This document shows, one piece after another, positions 1 through 11,299 of a stretch of DNA of 64,000 nucleotides. The stretch's first letter is position 1, and each line of letters starts with the position of its first letter. The translations under genes and the position numbers were made by a program. This DNA comes from Synchiropus splendidus (Eukaryota; Chordata; Actinopteri; Syngnathiformes; Callionymidae): positions 21,854,501 to 21,918,500 of the forward strand of contig NC_071342.1 in the NCBI RefSeq assembly GCF_027744825.2, in the 5' to 3' direction. The notes below the pieces were generated by a model that ran no database searches, was not told the origin of the DNA, and saw nothing but the letters and a program-made list of their open reading frames with translations.

Positions 1-870
1 TGTCAAAAGATCAAGTTCTCCAACGTGGCAATGGTTGGTCTTGTGTGAACTGCTGCCGGAGGCCTGTTTACATCGTACTTGTGACTGTTTAACCTGCCTG
101 TCGTGATTGGAAACGTTCATTTAATGTGAATTTCAGAAGGCATCTTACTGGCCAATATTGTAGTTTGTAACTTAATCTATGAAAAAGTGATCCAAGAGAT
201 AATCTAGATTAGATTATATTAGGTTAGATACAACACAAAAATAGAGTTTCAGTGGAGAAATAATTATGGAGAGTTCTAATATCACTCAAGGGTTCGTGGA
301 GTTGAAAGAGGTCGGAGGTTAATACACCCGATTATGAAACAGCGGCCACTAGTGGAGAGGAAGAGATACATAAATCCGAATGTTACATGTTGAATTCCCG
401 CAAGGAGAAATGAAATTGTACTCTACTTAACATGTCGCCTCAGTTTCTCCGACGCTCATAGTAACGAGGACGTATTTTTGAATGCCCTTTAATAAATGTA
501 GTTACAACAAACGGCCAGCAGAGTTCGCTACAGAACTACATTCAACGTAATCGTAATGTTCGACCTCGGCGTTCAGTATTGATCATGAAAATTCTCCTAG
601 TTGGGTTGTGGGCCTCTTCTTACTGAGTCCATCCTCATTTATATGTTTCAGATTCCTGCTCCGTTATGTGATGATTTTGTGATGCTGATTTGAATGTCAC
701 TCGTGTTGCTGTGTGTCACAGAAGTCGGGCTCCATGGTTCTCAGCAGGAGACACAGAGGAAGTGCTCGAGCTCCGAGTGTTTTTAGGTTCGTGACACTGT
801 ACGCAGCTAAAATGTATGAAACAAAACAAAACAAAGTCATTTAACTCAAGACACTCAAGACAAATCCAAA
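1..870. other. Gene-less stretch, nothing recognised
   Basis: Moderately AT-rich sequence with stops in all frames and no splice-flanked coding block that I recognise. A gene to the left of the window cannot be excluded, because the CpG-rich patch that follows could be its promoter. Confidence 0.4.
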
Positions 871-879
871 GTTGCCAGT

Positions 880-1135
880 GGAGTTTATGTTTGCTCGCTC
901 AAAAGAGAGAAACAAGCGAGTAAATGGCGTTAACACTTCCGGTAGCCTTAAAAGGTCAGCGACTTCCGCAGCGGCTCAAACCACTCGCGGCGCGCGCGCG
1001 TTCGCCTGTGCGCGCTCCCGCCGATTGGCTGCCACCACGTGGGCGGGACGTGCACTCTGACGCAGCTGTGACTCACCACGTGACCCGTCTGTCACCGGAG
1101 GTGCCGTTGATGCGTTCAAAGACGGTGGGATGACA
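880..1135. promoter_or_regulatory. CpG-rich orphan promoter-like patch with paired E-boxes
   Basis: The block is sharply richer in CpG than its surroundings. It carries an ETS-type ACTTCCGG near 935, a CCAAT box read on the minus strand (ATTGG at about 1023), a GC-box-like GGGCGG next to it, and two CACGTG E-boxes at 1036-1041 and 1077-1082. The second reads CACGTGAC, as in USF/MITF/TFEB sites. This is the make-up of a housekeeping promoter. CCAAT and GC-box order would suit transcription to the left, out of the window, but no first exon can be shown. The small frames here do not look like a known protein. Confidence 0.4.
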
Positions 1136-1139
1136 AGGA

Positions 1140-3770
1140 TGACCTGCTTTCAATCCCTACAATAAAACCAGAATTACGTTTTTTTTTTTGCTTTCACACA
1201 GAAACACACTCGCCACACGCATTACGAAATGTTTACCGAGTCAAACTGAGAGCGAAATACGTCAAAAACAACAAGTGAAAAAGTGAAATGAATGAAAGTG
1301 AAATGGAAAAAAAAACAGACAGCGTGTTTTTTATGTTATTTTATATTATTTAGATTTATTACTTTCACAGGCTGCTGAATGATTGAGTGACCGTTTCAGT
1401 TTCGTTTTTACTTGACGTGTGGAATTTTACAGCTTTATTCAACCTGGCACGCAAGTGTCTTTATTGGGTTTTTTTTTTGTATTGCGGTGTTGCATAAGAA
1501 GCCACTGGATGTTGTTTGCAAGTGATGGGCCAGTCCCTCAGTATCACTCAAGATCAAGCCAAGAGTCGTGCCTGGTTTCCTCATAGTGATATTGTAATGA
1601 ATTCTGCATGACACTGTTATATAAAGTCCTCTATATATGTACTAAACTAAAATAAATACATTTAATAAATACATTGTACATAGGTCTTCATTTTAACACC
1701 TGCTTCTTATTGCTTTCACAGAGTATATCACTCTACCATGAAGTTAAATTAAGAAGTTACGTGCATAATGGCTTAACCAGTGGAGACTCCACGACTGCTG
1801 TGGGACTCAAACCAACGTCCTGTTCAGGTGAAATCTGCAGTGACTTCACTGGAAGTGACGTTTCTTTCGCCTCACTGGCTCCGCCATGACTGCGCTGGGC
1901 GTTACTGTTACTGCAGACGGTGAGTGTCTCCAAACTCTGCAAGTTTGTCTTTGAATGGCTTTCTTTCATTCTGTACTTGAGGAAACAGACGGACAGGATC
2001 ACCTCGCTTTTTAAGGTGCTGATTCAGAATCAGAATCAAAAGTGCTGTCATAAAATAAAATAAAATAAAATCACACAGCCTGACTGGTTTTTGCAGTTGT
2101 AAAATGAACTGAACTTGGACAGGCACATATATAAATATGAGTATTTGGGAGCCCCTAAACAAAAATCTGTGGTTCAATTTCAAACAAATATTAGCTTGGA
2201 TTTGCACCACAACAAACCCACTGAAGTGGAGGTTGTGTTGGGTGATGTGAGGAGAACTTCTCAGGAGTGTGTGTTGGGCTGCTATTGAGTTTGAGGAGGA
2301 GTCATTGGAGGTGACCTTCATATCTGAGCTAAGAAGCCACAGACGTGAACAGCATGCAGTCGGAGTGTCTGTAACTCGAGGTACTACTGATTTGTAATGA
2401 GCTAAACACTGTTGTTGTTGGAGGGTTACAGGAGGTGGCGCTTGTTCAAGGGCTGTTGGTGAGAGAAACACTGTCAAGCTGTAGTGTGTTCTGATGGTGT
2501 GTTGCTGCATTGTTTGTTGTTGACCTTCTCTCTCTAGTGTCAGCATGTTAGCGTGACCCAACATGTAGACGACAGTGACGGCGAACTTAGCTGACGCTTA
2601 TTTGGACTCAGTGAGGCTTCACTCAGAACCAAAACTACTAGGTTCATATCAGCCCTCATTATTGTATTATTCCGTTATAATTCTCACAAAACATCGACCA
2701 CCATCTTTGACAACGACGCTGTGGCCTTTTCTCGAAACCCATTAGGAGCAGGTTCCACCATCTTGGACGGCTCACTCGCGATGCAGCTGAAGGTCCGATC
2801 TGCTGCAGCAGCCGCATCCTCACAGTTATGACTGTCCACGCATCGGATCCATAAACATGCCTCTCATCATCCAGAGGCTCGGTGAGATTCAGCCTCTGAA
2901 ACAAATATGCAGATTCTGCCGCTCAGATTTCCTCCCAATCAAACGTGCGGCGAGCGCTGTGTGAACTATAAATAGACGGAGGGAGACTGCGATGATAGCA
3001 TCAGCCCACAATAATCCCTCAGCAGCGACTTCACTCCACTACAGTCTCTCCAGGACCGGTATCACCACCTGCTCCTTCTCAGCCCCTGCTGGGCCCACGG
3101 GTCGAGTGTCGATCAGTCCAAACAGTCGGAGATCAAAGGGCTTAAGATTGAGGAGAGAGCAGCCAGACATCCAGAGTTTTCTTTTCAGAAAACGGCTCTC
3201 AGATTTTCTTCTGAACGACGTGGTTTGACATCTCAACTCCTGTAACTAACACAGTTCTGGAGTGAGCTGTGTTCCTGTTGTCTCCAGTCCAACACGGACT
3301 CGCCGTCACCTGTCGGTCCATGTGAGCGTGGAGCAGCATTGTTGTCTTAGCCAGTGTTTACCATCGACCGCCGCTTCAGGCACTGACCTGCTTTTCATTA
3401 TTCACTCTCTTTTCTTGTGTCTGACTTCCCGCCGCTTCCTGGACTGGCTCACGGCTGTGAATGACAGTTAGCGCTTTTGTTAATCGTTGAATTTAGTTAT
3501 TTTGTCACTTTATTACACTGTGACTGTCTGAAACGTAATACTTTAAAACAAAAAAAAACATTGTTTGGCTAAACACCCAGTAGAAAACCTCCTCAACCAG
3601 GTTCACTTTCACTTTCCTCTAATGCTTTCCGGCTCACAGCCAGCTGCTTTGAGTGTTCTGTGTGTATTTGAAGAGTTTGTGTCACGCAAGTGGAGGCTGA
3701 GAGGAGAGTTTGAATTTTTCACCACTGAGAGAGTGAGTAATATCAGCTCTTGTGTGTGTGGAGAATCTGC
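1140..3770. other. Gene-less stretch, no repeat or gene recognised
   Basis: Ordinary spacer with A/T runs and a short AAAAT tandem near 2053-2070. The longest frames (for example 1908-2564 on the minus strand) have no recognisable domain and no conserved codon pattern. Confidence 0.4.
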
Positions 3771-3774
3771 GCAG

Positions 3775-4030
3775 GTTGTTTATCAACCTCCGCCTTGTGA
3801 TTGGCTGCAGTCTGCGGCGACGTCACCCAGTCCTCCCCGTGCGCTCGCCTCCACGGTGACGAATTGGAAAGAGAAGCGGCTACATTGTTGAGCGGCGATG
3901 GCAGACGTTGAATGGCGGTGTCATCACGCCAGCGCTAATATTGGGATATTTGGCCGCCGTCCGCCGGAGGGTTGTATATATGCTGTGTCAGCTTGGCGGC
4001 GCTTCAAGTGGCTGATATCTGTGTCAGTGC
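3775..4030. promoter_or_regulatory. Second CpG-rich promoter-like patch
   Basis: CpG-dense block with a CCAAT-type ATTGG near 3799 and a TATATA run near 3975. A short frame starting at 3898 is open for 67 codons but resembles no protein I know. It could be an alternative upstream promoter of SERTAD2, a promoter of a non-coding RNA, or simply a CpG-rich relic. Confidence 0.3.
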
Positions 4031-4200
4031 GCAGACTAGAATTTGGGCAGATTACTGTTTGGGGGCCCCGGCTGAATGATGATAATTTGAGTTTGATGTG
4101 AACCTAAGTGGAGAGTGAGCGGAAGAGTGAGCTCAGGCGGTCTCTTTATGAGACTTGGTCAGACTGATGACGGACCCGCATGACACTTGTTTCACAGCTA

Positions 4201-4245
4201 GTTCAAGTGAAGTTCAAGTGAAGAGGCAGAAGTTCAAGTGAAGAG
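4201..4245. repeat. Short direct repeats of an AGTTCAAGTGAAG unit
   Basis: Three near-identical copies of AGTTCAAGTGAAG occur within about 45 bases, two adjacent and one after a short spacer. This is a local tandem duplication with no coding meaning. Confidence 0.6.
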
Positions 4246-4358
4246 GTCCATGCATCCTTGTGGTTCTTGAGATCGGTGTCTCAAGACCACTTTATGAGGG
4301 TCTTGGTCTCGTCTTGGTCTCAAATGCATTTTCACTCTTTTACTCAAGTCCGATAGAG

Positions 4359-5069
4359 CTGGGGTTCTCTTGATCTCTGGACCCACCTTCCTCAGAACAA
4401 ACAGATCCAGGACCCATTCAATAGAACAGAGTCATTCCTCTTGATTTCAATAACCATATTTAATCTACTTATACATAAACAAACCAAAGCCTTGTGAAAT
4501 GAAATGAAACCATGTGATCATCGCAAAGATATTTATTTGTCATTGAAAAGTCCAACCAGCAGCAGAACCAGGTGCAAGTCATTTTCATCAAATTGACTAA
4601 AGAAAAAAAAAGAATAAAACTGTTGAGATTGGAAAAACGGACTAAATTTCTGAATAAAATAAATATAATAAAAACATGTCTAAATATCCTAAAATAAAAA
4701 GAATGTATTTTATTTAAACTCCAAAAAACATATAAGTGACGTGTAAATGAAGGTCTCGCGACAAATTGTTCTAACACATTTTCAAAACTGCTTCAGCAGG
4801 TGCTTTCATAAACAGTGTTTAGTGTTGTGGGGCGACATCACTTTCTTTATCATTTTTTCTTTTCAAGAACTTCTCCATAGTTGGTAACTGTCACAGATCT
4901 GCAGCTGTCAAGTCAGTTCAGTGACTCACTACTGCCACCATACGTGGCTCATGTATTCAAACTGAGCGTCTCACGGCCCAAAGGTGTGAAACAAAAAAAC
5001 TTTTAGCGGCCCTCTAGGAGGCGCTCACAGCCCAACCATGGGCCCCGGCCCTGTGGTTAAGAATCACTG
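4359..5069 (-). mobile_element. hAT-type non-autonomous transposon, family 1, copy A
   Basis: An element of 711 bp in minus orientation. Its ends are imperfect inverted repeats (CAGTGATTCTTAACCAC at the 5' end, CTGGGGTTCT read inward at the other). It is flanked by 8-bp sequences that match at six positions (CGATAGAG and CGGTGGAG), differing by transitions only. Inside, read on the minus strand, is a start codon followed by MEKFLKRKNDKESD, which resembles the N-terminus of hAT/ZBED-type transposases; the frame soon ends. It is therefore an internally deleted derivative. Related copies lie at 7788, 38697, 51961 and 53812. Confidence 0.75.
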
Positions 5070-5142
5070 CGGTGGAGAAAACTGTCGTAATTGGTGAAGG
5101 AAGGATTCTGGCTTTTTGTGAAGCTGTTTGTGAGGATGTTTA

Positions 5143-5318
5143 TCAGGGGTCTCAAACTGACCCAACAGAGGGCCACAGTGGGTGCAGGTTTTTGGTCGTA
5201 CCAGTACCGTAACCAGTACCCAAACACCAATAAGGTGTCTGAAGACTGGTAGTTGTCAGAAGGGTGCGGCTTGTTTCAGCTGACACCTGATTGGTTGACC
5301 ATTGTGTCCCTGCACTGA
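5143..5318 (+). mobile_element. Short dispersed DNA repeat of a common fish type
   Basis: It starts CAGGGGTCTCAAACT, has the GGGCCACAGTGGGTGCAGG segment and an AAGGTGTCTGA segment, and resembles the element at 63589-63759. This layout (opening with a call-out of a GGGCC block, then GCAGGTTTTT) is typical of a non-autonomous DNA repeat frequent in percomorph genomes. The right end is not sharp. Confidence 0.45.
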
Positions 5319-5429
5319 CTCCTTACAAGCGCTGTCTTGGTCTTGTCTCGGTCTCAATACTCTCCAGTATTTATAATGACTTGGTCTCAGTTGCTGTGGT
5401 CTTGACTACAATACTTCCTGTCATGGGGC

Positions 5430-5645
5430 AGAGGTTCTACTCTGGGTGTCCCATGGATGACGGAGCTTCCCACTGTCAGAGAGAAGACTCTTGTATCTCT
5501 GACCTTGTTGTTGAGAGGAGAATTCCATCGGCCTTGTCTTTTGGCTCAGCTCTTTCTTCACTACACCACTCATCCTGTCTGAGAACGACACACCCATCCT
5601 TCTCGAGCCCAAGAGCTCCTGGGGAAGAATCTCATCAAGTGACAT
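5430..5645 (-). mobile_element. LINE 3' coding-end remnant, copy 1
   Basis: Read on the minus strand the fragment gives VKKELSQK, then a damaged segment with GKLRHPW in place of the usual VRSSVIREG stretch. The same order of motifs occurs at 15695-16025. This is the tail of the reverse-transcriptase frame of a non-LTR retrotransposon abundant in teleosts. It is 5'-truncated and carries frameshifts. I do not assign the clade. Confidence 0.55.
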
Positions 5646-5649
5646 GCTT

Positions 5650-7780
5650 ATTTTTTTCCGTCTATCTAACGCTCGCCCCTTTCCAGGAGCTCCAACCCGT
5701 TTCCAGAAAACAGCCAAGTGTTTTTCGCTCCCTCCGTTTGTTCTGGCTGTGACAAACTTGTGTCGTTCCGGGTTTGGCTCACGCCGCTGCTGCTGGAGGA
5801 GAGTTTGCTTTTTTCTCCCTCTGCTCAGCTGCTTTCTTTCTCCTCCCTCCAACCTTTGTTGAATCTAACGCATCAAGAAAACAGGAGGAACTCCTGAAAG
5901 ATAATGTGTGAGAGAAACACTGGAAGTCGTCGTGTTTGCAGCCAACAGTGACCCACGTCTGTCATTGAGAGTCGCTCATGTCGCTGAGGTACGACTGCAC
6001 TGTTAGCATTGTCATGTTAACACTTACAAATCTCTGGTTATCAAGGCTTTTTTCCAGAACCAGAAACAAAGAGACCTGGCTGAAGTCTACGCTGACTGAT
6101 TCGCCTCAGTAGATCAACAATTTTTCACTGCTCTGTAGCAAAGCGAAACTTCATTTTCCTCTTCTATATAAGAGGCGACGAGTGAGGGAATTAAAAAAGC
6201 TGATGTGTGCAGTTTTCGTGCGAGTCCACCAGACGTCTGTCGCTTTGTGCACCCGTCTTTATTTCCACCAACACATCTGTTTTCCCCCGAATATGTTTTT
6301 GTGTGCGGACAAAGGACTGGGTGTCTGGACAGGGTGCAGCGCGGGGCAGGAGGGGGACCGGAGGAAGGAATGATGGGTGGGTGGGAGTGTGTGTTCATCT
6401 GCATATCCGTCTGTCTAAGAGCATGCATGTACTGATGTGCCCGCCGGTGTGTGCGTGCAGCTCGCGCGTGCGTGTGTGTGTGTGTTCCTTTGTTTTGCTC
6501 TGGGTTGCTGGGTGATGGGACCAGCTGGGAGGGCTGAAGCCATTCACTTCCCTTCTGCTCCCCTGAAGGCAGCCAGCAGGGAGGGAGGGGGAGGGGAGCC
6601 AGAAAGGGGGTCAAAAATACCTCAAAATCATAAGCAGATAAGGCTGAGTTTGTTTTTAGATGCGACGTCTGCGCCGAGGAAGTTTCCGAGGCAGTCAATG
6701 GAGAGCCTCTCGGAGGAGAGAGGAGTCGTGATAGAGCAGCGGCGCTGACTCAGCCGGTCTGTGGGAGGGAGGCAGCGGGAGCCGCCAGTCGTCGATTACC
6801 AGACGTTCGGCTGGATTACAGCTATCAGATCAGCCACAGACACCGTAGATTAACCCGTCACTTATTCAGGGGGGAGCTGAGATGATGACGTCAGGTTTGA
6901 TCCAGCTCAGCACTTATTGATCCCGATGGAGCTGATCATGTTGGAGCTTCTTCCACTGGGCCGCGTGGCGCTGAAGTTGACTCAGGCTGCGGTCCTCGTG
7001 TGGAGAGACGACAAATTGATCATCTCAAAATCTTAATTCACCAACTCCAGATCTGCTGACTCACTCTTCCGTGACTCAGATCTCAGTTCCTCCATCTTCA
7101 GTTTTCCACCCTCAGTTGCATCGCCTGCATCACCTCTGCTCATCTCCGGAGTCCCACAGCTGGGCGCCTCAACTTGTGTGGAGAAGGTTTTGAGCTTCAT
7201 CTGCAACTGCTAGAAGATGATGTCCTACACCGAGCACTTGTTTTTGTCTTCCGACATCAGCATCTCTGTTTTCCTTCTTCTTTTTTTTTTGTCGCATCTC
7301 GGAGTTTGTGCACAATACGCTGTCGCCTCATCCTAATGTATTCCACCAACACTTTTGTGAGTGGGTGAATCATCATGGAGGAGAAGCTTGTTGTTGTGAA
7401 GAATTCAGCGCATGCGCACGATCGCGTTGTTTCCAGCGGCGAAGCATCTTCGCTGAGAGTTCCTGCTCTGGACTCTCTTTTCAAAAGCAGCCACAACGCT
7501 GTTGCCGTGTAAACAAACACTGCATGCGACACTTAACAGCACTGCATTCTTTCGTTTTTGTCTCTGTGTAAACAGAAAGTAAATGACTCCCTGTGACTTA
7601 AGGACTGCACTAACAAATACGATGAAGTGAATCGCACTCATTGAATCCATGAGTCCCACAGACCTAAGTGAGTCACAGCTCATTTGCTTTTGAACTGCCT
7701 TGTAGATCCTACTCACTCTCCCATTGGTCATGTTGCTGAGGCTCTCCACAGGGTTTGACGTTTCCAGCTAGCTGCTCTCC
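5650..7780. other. Gene-less stretch upstream of SERTAD2
   Basis: No coding exon or repeat family recognised. A GC-richer part at about 6520-6800 contains AP-1-like and GGGAGG motifs. A perfect palindromic CRE lies at 6886-6893. Confidence 0.4.
6886..6893. promoter_or_regulatory. Perfect CRE palindrome TGACGTCA
   Basis: Exact full CREB/ATF site. Other exact copies in the window are at 9443, 16376, 21762 and 46289. Binding is not shown by sequence alone. Confidence 0.35.
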
Positions 7781-7787
7781 TTTAAAG

Positions 7788-8447
7788 CAGTGATTCCATA
7801 GGGCCGTGAGCGCCTCCTAGAGGGCTGCTAAAACTTTTTTTGTTTTACGCCTTTGGGCTGTGAAGCCAGCGAGACGCTCAGTTTTAATCCATGAGCCACG
7901 TATGGTGGCAGTAGTGACTGAATTGACTTGACAGCTGCAGATCTGTGATAGTTACCAACTATGGCGAAGTTCCTAAAAAAATGATAAAGAAAGTGATGAC
8001 TCCACCTCCAACAGTAAAAACTGTTCATGAAAGCACCTGTTGAAGCAGTTTTGAAATGTCAATACTTATTTGAATATAGTTAAGAGTTAAGAGAATAAAT
8101 TATTTTTATTTTATGATATTTCAACATGGTTTTATTATATTTATTTTATTCCGAATTTTATTCATCAAGTGAATTTTTTTCTTTTTTCTTTAGTCAATTT
8201 GATGAACATGACTTGCACCTGCTTCTGCCGCTGGTTGGACTTTTCCATGACAAATATCTTTGCAATGATCACATGGTTTCATCTCATTTCACAAGGTTGT
8301 GGTTTGTTTACGTGTGAGTAGATTAAATATGGTTATTGACCACAAAAGAAATCAAGAGTCATGAATCAGTTCCATTACTTAAATGGGCCCTGGGTCCATT
8401 TGTTCTGGGGAATCTGGCCAAAAGATCAAAAAGGTTCAGAAGCCCTG
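7788..8447 (+). mobile_element. hAT-type non-autonomous transposon, family 1, copy B
   Basis: A 660-bp copy in plus orientation, flanked by a perfect 8-bp target duplication CTTTAAAG (7780-7787 and 8448-8455). It starts CAGTGATTC and ends with a degenerate inverted terminal repeat. The retained transposase start reads MAKFLKK and then hits a stop, so this copy is more decayed than copies A and C. The 8-bp duplication fixes the superfamily as hAT-like. Confidence 0.85.
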
Positions 8448-8787
8448 CTTTAAAGAAGACGAGCACGTGCTGCTAGAAGCAAAATGACGGATCATCTTCC
8501 TTTAACATGGACGCTTTTTCTGAAACAGCCACTGATGAAACAGGGCAGAGTGGGAGCCATAGAAATACGCCTCACACTTGGTGATCTTCCTCTCCAAATG
8601 AAGAGAAAACAAGCCTAACACTTATAGTCCCTTCGTCAGCCATAGCTCCTCGGTGGCTTGTGAGAATGCCAGTTTGCTGGAAATGATAAAACCAGGTTTT
8701 GATAGGAAAGTTTGCATTCAAACGCGACGTGAGAGACACTGAATACGTTTAATGTTAAATGAGGGGAGTGGGTCCATCCTGACTGTG

Positions 8788-8812
8788 GATGATGATGATG
8801 ATGATGATGATG
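8788..8812. repeat. (GAT)n microsatellite
   Basis: About eight uninterrupted GAT units. Confidence 0.9.
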
Positions 8813-8829
8813 CAATGATGTCCTTAACT

Positions 8830-10190
8830 TAAGTTTATTTGAGCATTTACAATGGTAGCCATCCGTTCAATTACCGCCACTGAGCCAAATCTGCGTCGCG
8901 GGGGCAGCAGACTTTCTGGACAAAACAACCCATAATTTTTGGACAGAGAGGAGCTGAGCTCAATGACACATTTTTTGGCTGTAATGTGATCAAATATTTT
9001 TTTCCCCGATGTCATCATCAATAGTGAGTCAGTTAAGCAACACTCTTAATGCTACGGAGCTTCTTACCGCCACTCGAGCCTCCGAGCTTTTAAAACAACC
9101 ATCCCTACTGCTCTGTTCTCACTAAGTCAGCGCACAGAACTGCCTGAGACTCTTCGGCTAATGTTAACGCTGGTTTTGGTCGAGAGGTTATCGTAAAATG
9201 AAGCTGCTGCAGGTGAAAAGAAAGATGGATAACCAGCTCGACTGAAGCTGCCTCCTCGTGCCGCCTTGACGTGTGAATCGCGGCGCCTTCCCCGGAAGAT
9301 TAATGACCGCGCCGTATCTCCCGCTGCAGAGTTCTCACTGACGCCTGCTTTGACATGGAACGTTGTTTTAGGCCTCGCTGGTTTTGTTCCGTAGTGTGAG
9401 TAACCTTTTCAGCAGACGTGCCTCGGTTGGACGCTGAAGACATGACGTCAGGTTCCCTGGCGCACTCACATGGTGCGTCACATGATATCCATCCCTCAAC
9501 GCCACAACACTGCGGGAGCAGCTTGCTACGATCACATGATCGGAGGAACGTCCTCTGTTTTCCTTTGACTCTGAATGCAATTTTCCCAATTCTCAGAGCG
9601 CAATTCGATAAAACTTGAATGAAAAACTCTTGCAATTGCCTTCAAGTGCACTTTAGTTTAGAGAGATCGCCCACCCTTGAGTCTGAAGGGACCTGAGTAC
9701 ATCAGTTGGACATGTGGAGACCAAGTTAGAGAGGCTAGATGGCTTGGACAAGAGGAGAGGAGTTGGACCAAGAATGCTGGAGATGGAGAAATGGAAGACA
9801 ACCAATGTGGTTCAAGATGAATGGGGACATGAAGGGGTGGCTCATCCAGATGGGACATGACTGAAGCTGGAGAAGATTGTTACCATGACTATTCATAACT
9901 CAGCCTCCTTCATTTATCGTCACAAAAGTAAACTCTCAAGTGTTTGGTCTGCTTGTCTGGATGATAGCAACGTTGTCATGTGCCCTGATGGGAAATGAAA
10001 TGAAGTTCACACAGTTGTCCCGTTTAAATTCTTGAAATAGTTCTCTTAGCAACAAAGTGTTGCTGTTAAATATATGACTAAAACTTGTGGCCTACAGCCC
10101 AGATGTTGAGGACTTCTGTTGAACGTCACAGATTTTTTATGTCTTCACTTTTCCGTCACATTGACCCAGATTTGAAATTTGTGTGTATAT
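8830..10190. other. Gene-less stretch with a CpG-richer patch
   Basis: A small CpG-rich patch near 9240-9310 and a perfect CRE at 9443-9450. A stretch at about 9660-9860 rich in GGAGA and GAAGA words may be the decayed tail of another LINE (read plus), but I could not support this with a clear motif. Confidence 0.3.
9443..9450. promoter_or_regulatory. Perfect CRE palindrome TGACGTCA
   Basis: Exact CREB/ATF full site in the region upstream of SERTAD2. Confidence 0.3.
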
Positions 10191-10198
10191 GTGTGTGT

Positions 10199-10370
10199 GT
10201 CCACCTAAACCCAAGTCTCAATTTGAGGATGAAAACTTCAAAATAATTGGGTTTCAGTTTGGTTAAGATTCCTGGTTAAGTTTAGCCATTTGTTTTGGAT
10301 GGTTAGGTTTAGGGTGAAATGCTTGCAAAGCATGATGGCAATGAAATGTCCCCACAAAGATAGCAACATA
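10199..10370 (-). repeat. Dispersed GTCCCCAC-family repeat, copy 1
   Basis: Read on the minus strand it opens TTGTGGGGACAT, passes an AACCTAACCATC segment, then TTAACCAGGA and ATTTTGAAG and TCATCCTCAAATTGAG. The same order is seen at 55779-56070 and 56084-56300, and in part at 36449-36640. It is a dispersed family of unknown class. Confidence 0.6.
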
Positions 10371-11049
10371 AGAGTGCATGTGTGGGTGTGTGCATGAGCC
10401 CTGTCTGGTCTCCGACTTGATGAGTCGTCCGGCTGGAATGTGTCACGCTCACCAGTTTGCCTTGGCTGATAAAACGCACGTACAAACTGGAGAACTTCTG
10501 TCTTCAGCCCCGCGAGTAACAAAGCTACAGTGCGGGATTCTTTCACGTCATCACTTTTTCATGGCTAACTCGAATCCAGTCACAGTAAAGCCCGACTTTC
10601 AGAGGGTCACACAACAGCAGAAATCCTGCCATAGCAGCCAGAGAAGAAAATGACTTGTCAGCAGATTTGCGAGAAGACGGAGGGAGCCCTTCCTGTAAGT
10701 CACCTGACTCTGGAGGCGTGTGGACTGAACACTCCTGTTTCACTTCTACATGCTTCGCACTGTTTTTACAGCAGCAGAAGGAAACGTTCAGGTCATAGAG
10801 AAAGAGTTGAAATACACAGAAATATACCACTTGTGAGTGGTGTGTTTGGGTGGAGACTGTGAACTTCCCCAGCTGAGAAGGTCAGGAAAATGTTTTGCAA
10901 ATGGAGGTCTCATCCTTTAGCAGGGGAACCATCACTAGAAACCTCGTGGCAGCTGGTCCAGATGAAGATCTGACTCCCGTAGTTGCCATTCAAACTGTGT
11001 ATGTCCAGCTTGCAGAGGAGTTCAAGTGTCTTGGGGGAAGGAGGGAAGA

Positions 11050-11295
11050 GCAGAATCTTCAGTCAGAAGAAAGAGCTGAGCCAAAGGGCAATGCTCTGTG
11101 TGCGCTGTATTTATGCTCTCGCCTGTGGTCACGCTCTTGCCAGGATCTCCTGGACATGTCAGGTGTTGAACTGGGGGGACGCCCCTGGACCGACCCGGGG
11201 GAGTCTCTGGACTGACTGGAACATCTCAGTATGAAGAGCTGGGGAGTTTTCTGGACAGAGGGAAGTCAGGTCACGTTACTTCAACTTTCATTATG
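11050..11295 (+). mobile_element. LINE 3' coding-end remnant, copy 2
   Basis: Contains GAAAGAGCTGAGCCAAAGGG followed by an ACTTATGGTCACG-like segment (here CCTGTGGTCACGCTC), in the same order as the fragment at 15695. It is broken by stops and indels and is a dead remnant. Confidence 0.5.
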
Positions 11296-11299
11296 TCAG

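Noticed and set aside
1908..2564. 218-codon minus-strand frame
   Set aside because: No recognisable domain, biased low-complexity composition, no promoter or splice context. A chance frame.
6114..6698. 194-codon minus-strand frame with His/Thr/Ala runs
   Set aside because: Its length comes from a GTGTGCG-rich stretch read in antisense. No domain or family likeness.
9658..9860. Possible additional LINE tail or retroviral fragment
   Set aside because: Only loose word similarity (GGAGATGGAG, GGACAAGAGG); no motif order that I could match.
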